A stretch of DNA of 64,000 nt, from assembly GCA_963691655.1 (NCBI GenBank), contig OY829328.1:76698400-76762399 (forward strand), read 5' to 3'. Shown here one piece after another: positions 24,001 through 33,306 of the stretch. A model generated the notes under the pieces. That model worked only from the letters and a program-made list of their open reading frames with translations, did no database searches and was not told where the DNA came from. Position 1 is the first letter of the stretch; each line of letters begins with the position of its first letter. A program made the translations under genes and the position numbers. Source of the DNA: Toxonevra muliebris. Lineage: Eukaryota > Arthropoda > Insecta > Diptera > Pallopteridae.

Positions 24001-27000
24001 GTTTACATATAAAAATTAATATTTTAGAGTCCGGGTATGTAAATCTTAGTTTGATCTAAAAGAAACTAAATGTTATTTAGTATTTCTGCATAGCTATTTC
24101 AAAAAATAGGTTTACATATATTTACGTGTTGATTTCATAAACAAACAAAAAAAAAAACTGAAATAATGTTTAATTTTTAGAATATTAAAATTCTTTCATT
24201 CTTTATAAAATTGTTCGAGGCTGAGAGCACGTTTTCATGGAAAGACGATTGTACTGTTTCAAAATGGCGCACAAAAGTAAAAACCAGAAAAAAAAAATGT
24301 TTTATAACATTGTTGTTGCTTTTTCTATTACATTGCGTAAGTTAAGTTGAATGCATAGTATGTGTGAGTTGAATGGACATGCATATTGTTGTTGTATTTT
24401 CTCTCTTTGTCATGTATAAACTACAACAAGAGATTCAACAACAAAAAATCAACACCCGTAAATGAAACCGCTATAATGAGAGGACTTGAGACAAATCTCT
24501 TTTGAGACTCATTTGCCGCCATTTATGCATTTTTGATATCACTCTCAAATTGTCACCAGGAAAAATGTTCGCAAAAGAAGTTGAGTAATTTTGCATGAAA
24601 AAAAAAAAAAAAAAAAAAAACGCGACCACATGTTTCTTTTAGAACTAAATCAATAGAGTATTTTAAACAGTTACATGAGTTATTTAAAAAAATAATACCA
24701 ACAACAAAATAGCAAATGCAAATGTGGTGAGCCAATGACAGCGGCATTTCTTTTGATATTAATTTTGAAGGTGTGGATTAGCAAATTCACACTCTAATGT
24801 TCACCTCTCATATGAAACATCAAAAGAAGATTGGTCATCTGTCAAAGACCTGTCTGTCGACCGAGTGCCGGAATTTCTTTTCATTTTAATTTCTATGAAG
24901 TTTTTACGCTTCCAATTTAAAAGAGCGAAAAATTTCATATCAAAAGGAGAGTGAGAGGCTCTCGGTCGGTGAATCGACCTTAAGTGTAAAATATACATCA
25001 TAAAAGAACCTATAAATTTTAAGTAAACTAACTGTGGATATACGGACGCTAAATTCTAGCGTTGTTCATAGAGAAATTCTCAAGCAAGAAACTTTCAAAA
25101 AAAAAAAAAAACTAAATTCATTTCGGTGTAGGTGGTACCTAAACTAAATTCCCAATGTTCCTCTTGAGCTCACAAACCGAATTCAAACAAAGTAAATCAT
25201 GAAATTAACTTACTTGTTGTTGTTGTTGTTGCAATTCATTTTGATCATGTTGTTGTTGCTGTTGTGCACTTGAAGGAAAAATTGAACTTAAAGCAGGCAA
25301 TGGATTCGATTGAATCGGTTGTAATGCTGGCAATTGAGGAGGTTGTTGCTGTTGTTGCATGGTAACAGATTTTTGCTGTTGTTGCTGCTGCTGTTGTTGC
25401 TGATTATTATTGACCGCCAATGCGGCAGCTGCTTGTGCCAGCATAGCTGGCAATGATGCTGCATTCAGCCAGCAGGTGGGACCAGCCGGTGTAGCCATGA
25501 ATAGTGGTTGCTGCTGAATATTGGCAGCGGCGCCTAAACGTTGCAATTGCTGATATTGTTGTTGCTGATTGGCGGCAATTGCAACAGCGATTTGCTGTTG
25601 AAAAATCTCCTGAAAGCTATTGGCGGCATTTGCGTTGGCAACGGCAGCTTTTTGTTGTTGTTGTTGCTGCTGTTGTTTAATGAGTATTTCTTGTAGATCA
25701 TTAGCGCTCATTAGATTAAATGGATTGGTGGCGGCAGCAGCAACAGCTGATGTAGCTGTTGTTGTTGTGGCAGTAGTAAATTGCTGCAGCTTAAAGACGG
25801 TACCATTGAGAAAGTATTGTGCAGCAGCAGCTTGTGCTGCTTGCGCTTGTTGAGTTGCTGCTGCTGCGGCGGCCACTTGTTGCTGTGCGGCTTTCGCATT
25901 GTTGGCAGCAGCAGCTGCAGCAGCGATATTATTGAGATGCATTATGTTGGCGGCACCGTTGGCGGTGGCGGGCAACAATTGTTGCAATTGGACTAGACTT
26001 GGCAGCTGTACCGGCAGCTGGTAGAGAGTGGGTGTGGAATTGGTGGTGGCGGTACTGTGCGCCGTTGCGGCGACAGTAGGCGTGGTGGTGGGAAGTTTGG
26101 ACGCGTTGAGCGCTGCCTGTTTCATTTGAGTTGTTGCTGCTGCTGCTGCTGCGTGGTGTGCTCCACCAGCACCAGTAGCTTGCGTTGGCAGGCGAATTGC
26201 TGTGAGTAGCATGGCGGGTTGCGGTTGTTGTTGTTGATTTGTTGCCCCTGCTGATGGATGTGTTGATGCTAGAGGTACATCACAGGCAAATTTCCCCAGC
26301 ATATGTGATTTACCATGTGCGGCCGCCTGTTGTTGTTGCTGCTGCTGCTGTTTCATTTCAGGAGTGCGTGGTGCAATGGCAACATGTTTCTTCGCTGGTG
26401 ACTTACCAGTCACCTGAGCAGTATAATTATTGCTGGTCGGAGTTTTACGTAGGTTTGGTGCAACCTGTGCAATTTTTGTCGGTTTACTGCGTTCGATTTT
26501 CTTCAATGCGGGCACTGGCATCGCTGATATGGCGGCGGGTGCAATGGCAACATGGGTAGATTGAGTGGTGATGGGTGCAGAAACGGTAGATGGTGCCATC
26601 GTTACTATCATACTATTGCTACTAACAGCAGCTGATGACGCTGCTGCTGATGACGATGTTGCTGTTGTTGAGATCATCACTGACACCGGCGGTGCTTTTG
26701 TTATCTCCCGATTCCCGTTGTTGTTGCTATTCTCTTTCAGCTGCGACAGCATATTAAAGTATTTATTCAATGATGCCGTTGTCGCAGGAGTGTTCATTGC
26801 TAGCGCACTGGCAGCACTTAAGCCAGCAGCGGTGGCCTCCGCACGCTTACCGCCGACACCGCCATTCTGATGTATTGGCGCTTTCACTTGTGACTTAAAG
26901 TAGCCCGTTATTTTTGTTTGCGACTCTTCCAATGCAGCCGCCTTCAGTCTTTTGGATGCACCTGGACTTGCGCTGACCACAGCGGTCGAGTCTTGTGCGT

Positions 27001-27653
27001 TCGAGTGTGGCGACGTCGTTGCTCCTGACGAGCCGCCACGTGATTTTTTCGCTCCTGTTGCTCCTTCAATGGATGAAGCAGCGCCAGCAGCGACGGCACT
27101 ACGTTTTCTACTTTGATGATTTGTCGCTGTAACGCCAGATGGCGTCAGCGTCGTTGAGTTCGTATTATTATTATTATTATTCCAAGGCCATTGTAGCGTA
27201 GGAAGTGTACTGCGTGCTGTGGCAGTGTTGCAGCTTTTTTGTTGTGATTGTTGTTGTTTTAATTTGGCAGTGGCATTGGTATTATTATTACTACTACTAT
27301 TATTATTATTATTGTTATTTGTTCCCGTTAGCGTAATGGAGGCGTATGTCGTCGTATTTGCACCACCTCCACCACTACTAGCATTGGCGACGGTGGAGGA
27401 GCCTGCTGCACCAGTTGTGGCAGCGCTGTTTGCGCTACTACTCGCAGCGAGTATTGTTTGTGGCGGCATGTTTTTATTAATATTTGTATTGTTGTTGTTG
27501 CAATTGCTATTTATCGCAGAGGGAAGCAAAGCTGATTGTTGTTGATGATCTTCGCCTAAATTCGAATGTGGACTATAGGGAGAACCGGGCTCCGATGCAT
27601 CTTCACTAGAGCCAGTACTGGAATCAGTGCAGCTGAGTGATGTTGCAACGCCA
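9960..27653 (-). CDS. jing: jing (AEBP2-type PRC2 cofactor), seven joined coding exons, 5' start missing
   Basis: Seven minus-strand exons join in one frame: 27653-25214, 22319-20368, 20006-19280, 17630-17486, 17401-17224, 12688-12504, 10237-9960. Every junction has GT/AG and compatible phase, giving about 1,967 residues from the first full codon to a TAA. Domains, numbered from that codon: Ser/Asn/Gln/Ala-rich N-terminal half with basic NLS-like patches; a second low-complexity block with three SUMO-type motifs near 1207-1244; three C2H2 fingers at about 1628-1651, 1661-1686 and 1694-1716; then the conserved AEBP2-like C-terminal block with FDFFDAG and ISDEWLPE; then an acidic, Thr-rich, Gln/basic tail. 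Jing/AEBP2 is known as a nuclear PRC2 accessory protein; Drosophila Jing also acts in midline, tracheal and border-cell development. From memory the Drosophila protein is near 1,490 residues, so this one appears expanded by repeats. The first exon begins with the third base of a split codon, so an upstream exon must supply the start. Assignment is firm; the N-terminus is unresolved. Confidence 0.93.
10317..12456. mobile_element. 2.1-kb element with CAGAGCT ends and an internal degenerate array
   Basis: The left end reads CAGAGCTATAAG and the right end, reverse-complemented, CAGAGCTGCCAAG. Both are followed inward by an inverted CAAGTACCAGTA block. The inside (about 10430-12300) is a degenerate tandem array of a roughly 18-base TTTCAAGTATTTTTAAGT unit. 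It fills almost the whole intron between jing exons f and g. The flanking 8-mers ttttaaag and tttgaagc match at five of eight positions, so a target duplication is uncertain. Confidence 0.6.
12504..12688 (-). CDS. jing: jing exon f (C-terminal conserved block, second part)
   Basis: Acceptor TTTTTATAG and donor GAAG|GTAAGT; phases 2 in and 1 out agree with both neighbours. It encodes 61 codons beginning IISDEWLPE, then [20 protein letters not shown], then an acidic end [13 protein letters not shown]. The DEWLPE stretch matches the place where AEBP2 has a tryptophan-containing motif after its WMP segment. It lies 4.5 kb from exon e. Confidence 0.9.
12689..13997 (-). other. jing: jing intron e/f, part without assignable elements
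   Basis: AT-rich intron sequence between exons e and f. No conserved frame or RNA was recognised. It holds poly-T and poly-A tracts near 13065 and 13275. Confidence 0.6.
13998..15265 (+). mobile_element. hAT-type element, family A, long copy with 8-bp target duplication
   Basis: The start CAGTGGTGCCCA and the end GAGCACCTCTG are inverted. The flanks are atctaaag and gtctaaag, an 8-bp duplication with one change, as expected for hAT. The first 250 and last 90 bases match the short copies at 4701-4940 and 61361-61604. The middle is extra, including a separate palindromic insertion at 14451-14898. No transposase was recognised: a 102-residue plus frame at 14941-15249 has no family resemblance I know. 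Confidence 0.8.
14451..14898. mobile_element. Palindromic MITE inserted in a TA run
   Basis: Arms of about 110 bases are inverted, beginning GGGACATTCTCTGTCAATGG at the left and mirrored at the right end. It sits in a (TA)n tract, so a TA target duplication is likely but masked by the repeat. It is nested within the hAT-type element at 13998-15265. A related internal fragment occurs at 44283-44335. Confidence 0.85.
15740..16083 (-). pseudogene. RTE-clade LINE ORF2, C-terminal remnant
   Basis: The minus-strand translation gives KLKIFNSS, then [20 protein letters not shown] followed by ISNANLW. After a break it gives [14 protein letters not shown]. This order (IFNS, CLR.IL.I.W, ISN..LW, T.RKE..D.TR.A..W) is the hallmark of the C-terminal part of RTE/BovB-like reverse-transcriptase ORFs. 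At least one frame change and stops interrupt it, so it is dead. It lies in jing intron e/f in the same orientation as jing. Confidence 0.75.
16201..17223 (-). other. jing: jing intron e/f, exon-proximal part
   Basis: AT-rich intron. A short CTA/ACT repeat lies at 16762-16775. No further gene or element could be supported. Confidence 0.6.
17224..17401 (-). CDS. jing: jing exon e (AEBP2-like C-terminal block, first part)
   Basis: Acceptor CCTCCAG and donor AT|GTAAGT. It begins by completing an Ala codon and reads [20 protein letters not shown], later ending with FVRWSPRE. The DFFDA...HR pattern followed by a W-x-P motif is the signature of the AEBP2/Jing C-terminal region. The preceding intron is only 84 bases, the shortest in the gene. 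Confidence 0.93.
17486..17630 (-). CDS. jing: jing exon d (end of finger 3, basic linker)
   Basis: Acceptor GTTTAG and donor TCAG|GTAAGT. It encodes [11 protein letters not shown], which supplies the two histidines of finger 3, then a Lys/Arg-rich linker containing [18 protein letters not shown]. The exon ends in phase 1. The basic stretch corresponds to the KR-rich linker that follows the fingers in AEBP2. Confidence 0.93.
17690..19266. repeat. 1.6-kb CT-rich array (GAGA on the jing strand) in intron c/d
   Basis: Nearly pure CTCTCT with interspersed ATTT or TTTC, in loose units of about 10-20 bases such as CTCTCTATTTCTCTCT. It fills almost all of the 1,649-base intron that splits zinc finger 3 and ends 13 bases from the exon c donor. 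On the transcribed strand it is GAGAGA-rich. The long Ser/Leu/Phe frames here are repeat artefacts. Confidence 0.95.
19280..20006 (-). CDS. jing: jing exon c (C2H2 fingers 1, 2 and first half of 3)
   Basis: Acceptor TTTTACAG and donor TCACAG|GTTTGT bound the exon; it ends in phase 0. Finger 1 starts CYWDKC and ends HMQTHH, finger 2 starts CLWVGC and ends ERHVLSH, and finger 3 begins CIVEGC. The finger spacing and the sequence between fingers match the AEBP2/Jing family and not tandem KRAB-type arrays. Finger 3 is cut by the intron after Gln, and its two histidines lie in the next exon. An Asp/Ser/Pro-rich linker precedes the fingers. Confidence 0.95.
20060..20345. repeat. Dispersed repeat family B, copy 1 (in jing intron b/c)
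   Basis: Multiple GAGCAAAA motifs occur in both orientations (CAGAGCAAAAATGAAAC, then CCACTTTTGCTCTTA). The segment closely matches 57655-57865, including AAATATGTTCAGA and ATTACTTATACC-like blocks. It makes up most of the 361-base intron between exons b and c. It is self-complementary overall and probably a foldback element, but no clear ends or target duplication were found. Confidence 0.7.
20368..22319 (-). CDS. jing: jing exon b (Ser/Thr-rich, SUMO-motif cluster)
   Basis: Acceptor CATCATAG precedes CAACAACAATTC, and the donor AT|GTAAGT ends the exon in phase 2. The exon adds 650 codons in the same frame as the preceding CAA-ended exon, so the glutamine run is continuous across the 2.9-kb intron. 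Features: Gln/Asn runs, Ser/Thr/Pro-rich stretches, three psi-K-x-E motifs (IKEE, IKLE, IKVE) at 21027-21140, and an acidic C-terminal end with [11 protein letters not shown] that looks conserved. The very long open frames on the plus strand here are shadows of the triplet repeats. Confidence 0.92.
23670..24001. mobile_element. 332-bp palindromic MITE, CAGGGTGAT ends
   Basis: It begins CAGGGTGAT and ends ATCACCCTG. The inverted similarity continues inward through GAAACTTTCAAATACTAT and AATCATTCCGYGRAGG, so nearly the whole element can fold. No unambiguous target duplication is visible in the TA-rich flanks. Confidence 0.8.
24856..24978. repeat. Foldback hairpin family C, copy 1
   Basis: A nested inverted repeat: outer arms GTCGACCGAGTGCCG and CTCTCGGTCGGTGAATCGAC, inner arms TATGAAGTTTTTACG and AGCGAAAAATTTCATA. 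It is the same architecture as the copies at 48583-48714 and 51381-51505. It lies in jing intron a/b. Confidence 0.75.
25214..27653 (-). CDS. jing: jing exon a (largest; N-terminal low-complexity region)
   Basis: Acceptor ATTATAG and donor CAA|GTAAGT bound this 2,440-base exon. It starts with one base completing a split codon and ends in phase 0. The first residues are a Ser/Glu/Pro-rich stretch ([20 protein letters not shown]) that looks like genuine constrained coding sequence. Then come long Asn, Gln, Ala and Ser runs, basic patches (SRKRS, KKSRGG, SKRLK), a QTKITGYF motif at 26897-26920 and the block [17 protein letters not shown]. There is no ATG in frame before about 27470, which supports a start in an unseen upstream exon. 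Repeat runs here probably vary in length between individuals. Confidence 0.9.
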
Positions 27654-29128
27654 CTATAATTTAGAAAAAGAGAAATAATTATGTTAGTTCGTTTATTTTT
27701 TGCTTTTGCTTTGATTAGAAATCATTTAATTTGTTATTAATAAATCTCTAGGTCACACCTCAAAATCATTCTCTCTATTTTTTAATATGTTGGTAAAAAT
27801 AAAAGATACACATTTTTTTTTCGTCACTATTTTATGTTTAATACTTTATGTACTAATTCTAAATTAAGTTTATTGATATTTCATTAAATATTAATTTTTG
27901 GTTTCACTTTTTTTATTTAAAATTAACTTTTTTTTTTTTGTTTTCCAAACAATTTGCCCGCGCCACGAATTGCATTGTTTACAAACAGCTGATTTATTTT
28001 GACATTTCCGTATGAAAAACGTCATTCATTTTGCGAATGCCTGTAAATATGCAATGTATTTTTTGATTGTTTCTGTGTTAATATTTGAGAGGCATTGGAG
28101 ATTTTCTTGCTTGCACCGAAAAATCAGGGTTGGTTTGGTTTTTTAAATAATTTTAAATTAAAAAAAAAATAAAATAAATGTTTTTCCAACTATTTTTATT
28201 TTTTTTCTAATTTTATATTTTTACATGATGTTTATAGAAATATATTGCGTTTTCGGTCGTGGATTTATTATTATTATTATTGTATGGATTATTGTACCGA
28301 AAGTAATGTAGACCAGATATTTTTTTTTGTATAAATATAGCATAAATAAATCCTTTTGACTGTTAGATATCAATCAAAACTATTGTTAGATAAGTTATCA
28401 TGAATGCATACATATATTAAAGATAAGTTATAGTATAAACCACGACGGAACATTCAAATTATGTGGAAAAATTTCTGCAGTAAAATGAAAGTGACTACGG
28501 CTTAACCCTTATGTTTACAACGTGGGTATATTTTTCACTTTATTTTTAGTATGAATTTTATTCAACTTTTAAAAGTCTTTTCTTATAGAATTCTTAGAGA
28601 ATTCTTTATTATTAATGTATTAAAAGAATAGAAGGAAATAAAATTTGATTTTCCTTACAGAACTTAATAATATTTTCTAGGTCACTCTAAGAAGCTTATT
28701 GATCCTTCAAGTCTAGTGTCACATGCAATGCGTTTCATAACTATAGCCAGATGCGGTCAACGAAAGGGACATGGCCTCCTTCCCCCTAAGTTCTCAAAAA
28801 CTCACTAAAATTGTATTTGTCAATATAAATAATGTGAAGAAATTACTCGAAAAACTGGGTCTAGCATCTCCTAGCTGAGATATTACCTGCGCACATGACA
28901 ATAATCTAAATTTATTTGATAATTATGTCATTTTTTTAAAGTTTATTCAACGATTGTAGAACTAATGAGAAATAAGCAATGAAAAATTGGATATAATACA
29001 GCGAACTTGCTTCTCCCTTAAATCAGTTAACGAGCTTTTCGCACCTCTCAATCGTATTCAGTCTAGTCCAAATGCTTTCAGGAAAGTGAATTTTAGTCGG
29101 CTAGTGGAGTTTTAATATTCTTAGATAT
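27654..29128 (-). other. jing: Sequence 5' of jing exon a, presumably intron
   Basis: Follows the acceptor of exon a. AT-rich, with no exon that supplies the missing two bases and start codon. No element could be assigned. Confidence 0.5.
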
Positions 29129-29245
29129 ACCCTAAGAAAAATAGGCATATTTAATAAGACAGAATGTGACCTGATTATGGTAGATGAAGATATGAGACCT
29201 CATATTCTCTGTGATTGCGCAGCTCTGAATCAGCCTACTAGGTAG
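29129..29245 (+). pseudogene. LINE remnant (end of RNase H-bearing ORF2)
   Basis: The plus frame reads TLRKIGIFNKTECDL, then DEDMRPHILCDCAALN before a stop. The pattern L.KIGI....C......HILC.C.AL is typical of the region after the RNase H domain in I/R1/LOA-type LINE ORF2 proteins. Only about 39 codons are readable, and upstream frames are broken. Confidence 0.6.
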
Positions 29246-29560
29246 GGAGAGGGGGAAGAGATGGGGGAGAGCCCATCAGTCGTTCTCAATTCCTATTTAG
29301 TTTATTTACTGGATCTTCTCCACTGCAAACTAATAATAATATAATATTCGATTGAACCTCTCTGCGTTTTCTTTCACCTAGGCGGCATATGATGCGCGAC
29401 TTTGCGAAATTTCAGTCCAGACAGATACAACTGCAGTTCTTAGTTTAGTCCCATTTTTAATTGGGTATTTCAGAGAAACTTGAAATGCGAAATTTCGCCA
29501 TATAAAAACTGTCAAATGAATTTCAACAAATTTCATTTGAAATGGCCGAAAGTATCTAAA

Positions 29561-30239
29561 ACTATGTTTCCATTGAGCCGAAATTGTATACTTTCGATCA
29601 TTTCCATAGTTTTGGCTGAAACGTAGTTGAAATGCTTAATTTCAGCATATAAAAATATGTCAAAAGAAATCACGGAAATGAGTTGGTTTCAACGAAACTG
29701 CGTCGAAACTGAGTAAAAAATCGAATGCAACCCTGAATGCGTTCGCTGAAATGAATTTGCTCTGAAATTTACATTTTGTTTCACTTTCAACTTGATAGGT
29801 TCTAAGAAATGATTATATAAAAAAAGGAATTTGTGGATTTCGCGGGATGAGTAGCTCATATTCAAGGTATGGGCAGAAAAGGTGGAGCAGCTGTGTAGGG
29901 CCAAAATAAATTGTGACGGAACTGTGGCAGTAAAGCTGCATAGTCACTGCGACTGAGGTGAAAACAAAAATACATACCAATTGAAGCTTTCTCCAATGTA
30001 CTTTTATTTCGTTACAAAATATTTCATTAACATTTTGATTATCCTCGCATTTAAATGCTTAAGACCGAAATATTCAGTAATATTTAATTGTATTTTCCGC
30101 CGACATTTTACAACATGAAATAAACAATGAATTATCAAATGAAACCATTATCGAAACCAGCTTCATAATGTGAACGGTTGCAGTTTCATTCGAAATCATT
30201 TACCGAAACTACGCAATTTCGGTTCAATGTGAACATAGT
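29561..30239. mobile_element. Candidate inverted-repeat element, ACTATGTT ends
   Basis: The left end ACTATGTTTCCATTGAGCCG is mirrored at the right end by CGGTTCAATGTGAACATAGT (about 22 of 26 bases agree). The interior is full of GAAATTTC-type short inverted motifs. No coding and no clear target duplication. Confidence 0.6.
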
Positions 30240-30693
30240 ATTAGCAATCTTCAAACACATGGTTGTAATATTTAGTAACAAAAGCAAAAGTGAAAAAATT
30301 AAAATAATAGAGAGGAAAGGCAACTCATTGGTATTCCTCCAACTATCCATAATTGCTATATAAATTCTTGCTATCCAAATCCAATTGAAAGGCAGCCATT
30401 TTATTTATTTTTACTTTTACAAAACACACACGGTTGTAAAACAATAATTGGAACCGGGTTTGGTTCGAACCTGGGCGTTGAGAACAGGTACTTTTTTTGT
30501 TATAGGAAAAATGCCGACGGCCTGCTGAAAAATCGAAAACGGTTGGTAAGAAAATTGAATAGGAGTCAGCAGTAGACCCGCCAGCAGGAAAATAATGTAT
30601 GAGCTTCCAGTCACAATGAGAAAGAGGTTAATACTCAAACTTCCACCTCTCTGTCCTCCCGCTCTCCCCACCTTGCGGGCGGCCCTGATTAGG

Positions 30694-31196
30694 AGTAACA
30701 GTCGGCCTGCACTAAAGGACTTAGAAAGCTGCGAAACTTTTTAGAAAATACTAAGCGATTGTAAGGCAAAACTTTATAATATCGCGCGACTAACCAAGTT
30801 GTGCTTTATGTGGGTTCCAGATTACTTCGGTGTGCCTAGTAAAGGTGAAGGGGCTGATGAATCAGTTCAAATTGGCAGGAATTATGCAATGAATCAAAGG
30901 CCTCGTGTGTAACGTTCATAGGGAAAGATGGTTAGGTTAGAGAGTTTTAGAGAGGTTAGGTAAAGAGTTCGTTTCTGCAAAACTACGAAGGGATTTGTGA
31001 AAGAACCGAATAGAAAACATATTGTACTTCTGCTTGGTAAGAAAAGATCTGAGCGTTTTTGTAGGGTTGGGCACAATACATGGGGTCGAATAAGACCAAT
31101 ATATGCGTCATCAACGATACAGAATATGGATCCTGCCTTGAAAAGAAAAGAGAGCCTATAGAGCATTGTCTCATTTGTTGTCCTACCTTTGCCTAA
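30694..31196 (+). pseudogene. LINE remnant with RNase H domain
   Basis: The plus-strand reading gives SNSRPALKDLESCE, a stop, KILSDCKAKLYNIARLTKLC, then MWVPDYFGVPSKGEGADES, and after a gap EPIEHCLICCPTFA. This follows the LINE RNase H pattern SDS.AAL...., WVPGH.G..GNE.AD and a C-terminal EH.L..CP. Several key positions are changed (GH to DY, NE to GE) and stops are present, so it is inactive. It is distinct from the remnant at 29129-29245. Confidence 0.75.
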
Positions 31197-33306
31197 AGAA
31201 GAAGCGATTGTGTTGAGGACGAGTTTGATTCTTTCTAATCATTTTCCTGTACGGTTTAAATTCTTTAAAAAAAAAAAAAACTAAAAACTTTGGGGGGAGT
31301 AAGGGTTGGGAGTATAATTTTTCTTTCTTTTCCCTCTTCTTAAATCTTTTCGCTTCTCTGTAGTTCTTCGTCTTCTTTTTTCTATCACTATCTGGGCAAA
31401 GCACAATGGCCCAATGGACTAGACTAAGAACTATGGACGTCTTATAACCCTCCTGTCTCCTAATTCAGCTATGAACCTTAACACTACTCTTACTAAACCA
31501 TGATTTTGTTGCGATTAAATGCACGAAATAAGGTCATTATTCTCCTGGACACCACGCTTTTCTTCCTGAATAGAATAAAATGTGTTGGCATGAAAATTTC
31601 ATAAACTTTTTAAATAGATCAAATTAAATAAAGGGTTGATTTGCGATACAGTTATGAAATATACTATTTATGTGTTCAAATTATGTATTAGCCTATGCTG
31701 AAAATTTTAATACACACAAAATTATAGTATTCATAGGGTTAATTGTGCGCGTAAATAAAAAACCCCGTTGAGAAGTAACGATTGATAACCAAAAAAAAAA
31801 ATATCACCCGCAGTTTTAAGCGAGTTGAAGTTCATTGAAAATATTTCTTTTAAATTTTGTTTTTTGATATTTCGTTAGTAAGTGGGAAGTATCCTTTAAC
31901 GGTTTTTAGAATTTCTTTGGATCTTTTAATCAATTCAGTCAAGTAGAATCAAAGCTATTATGATTAAGTTTGCACTTTTAAGTTTTATGAGGATTATTTT
32001 AGGCTTGGCGTAGTCATTGCATATAATAAAATATAAATAAAATTCTTAAGGTGTCTTATTTGGTGTTGTATCCTCTCATTTGTTATAAATTTTCTCACTT
32101 TTCATACAAAATTATACGACATTTGGATTATACGACAGCTTGTGAATCGGCCAATAGTTTGTTTTAACTGAAATTGTAAGTAAGAACAATTGATATCCCC
32201 CACATACCGTGGATAAATCTAAGGGAATGGAGGTTTCCCAAAAATATCTCAGACTTTATGATCTCGTTGCTCTTGAATTGAAAAATTTCTTGAATGAACG
32301 GAAAAAACTGAAATGCAAACCTCCATTTGGAAGGGAATATCTTTTCGAACCTCTCAAACTGCTGTTTCGTAAATTTTGTATTTTTAAAGCAAAACATCGT
32401 GACCTTTTATATGTTAATTATAATATAAATTACATTTATTAGCTTTGGAATTATATATTTATGATACAAAATAAGAATTAGATTAAGTGCCATAAAAAAA
32501 CCCCTTCAAATCTCGTCAGATATTTCCAGAAGATTTTCAAAACCAAATTTAATATATTTTTCTATTTGCCCAAAAAAAAAAAAAAAGGAAGAAAGTGCAG
32601 ACTATGTATAAAAGTATTTGATTTAATTGAAGATGCCCAAATAAAACAAATGAAATAAAATAAAAAAAATCACTGACAAACAAAATTAAGATAGAAAAAA
32701 AATTTCGACATTAAAAATTTTAAGTATTTTAAATTTTGTTCAAAAATATCAACGACCAAAAAAGCCCGAATAGATAAAATACTTAAATAAATACGAATTG
32801 GTCTAATTTACATACACATTAAAAATTTTAATCCACGTACTAACGACTCGAAGTTGGCTAGTTTCGTACTATTTCAAGTTAATACAAAAACAAGATTCGC
32901 AAGCAAGCTATTTAAAATAAAAAAAATTCTTTCATCAAAAAAAAAAAAAAAAAAAAAAGTTTTACAACATTATAAATTCGCATATCTATAATACAATAGA
33001 TATACAATCAACTGTGAATACCCTTATTGATGTAGACTCTCGATTACCCTGAACTCTGCTGAAACGGCTCTTTTGGCTAATTGACTTCCTCTTTTGTTTA
33101 TTTTCTTTGAGTTGCTTGGAAAAGAGTGCGACATAGGGAAAGAGAGAGAGAGAGAACCACACAATGGTGGCTTTAATAGTATTTGAGAGAGTTCATTCTG
33201 TTAGTTTGCATACGCTCTCATTTTATAAGTTAATCATTATTCTTGCTCTCACTTTTAAAACGTAGTATCCGAAATTAATTTTGAGCTTTGGGAGCACATT
33301 TTTTCA
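31197..33306. other. AT-rich non-coding DNA
   Basis: No gene seen. Poly-A tracts lie at 31265-31280 and 32937-32958, and GAGA-rich runs near 33140-33155. Confidence 0.55.

Larger units (their letters stand above)
22320..25213 (-). other. jing: jing intron a/b
   Basis: A 2.9-kb intron that interrupts a continuous glutamine run. Besides the two inverted-repeat elements listed separately it holds poly-T and poly-A tracts (23224-23244, 24599-24620) and short CT runs. No gene was seen. Confidence 0.75.

Noticed and set aside
30430..30480. tRNA B-box-like GGTTCGAACC
   Set aside because: A palindromic 10-mer without an A box or stems at tRNA spacing.
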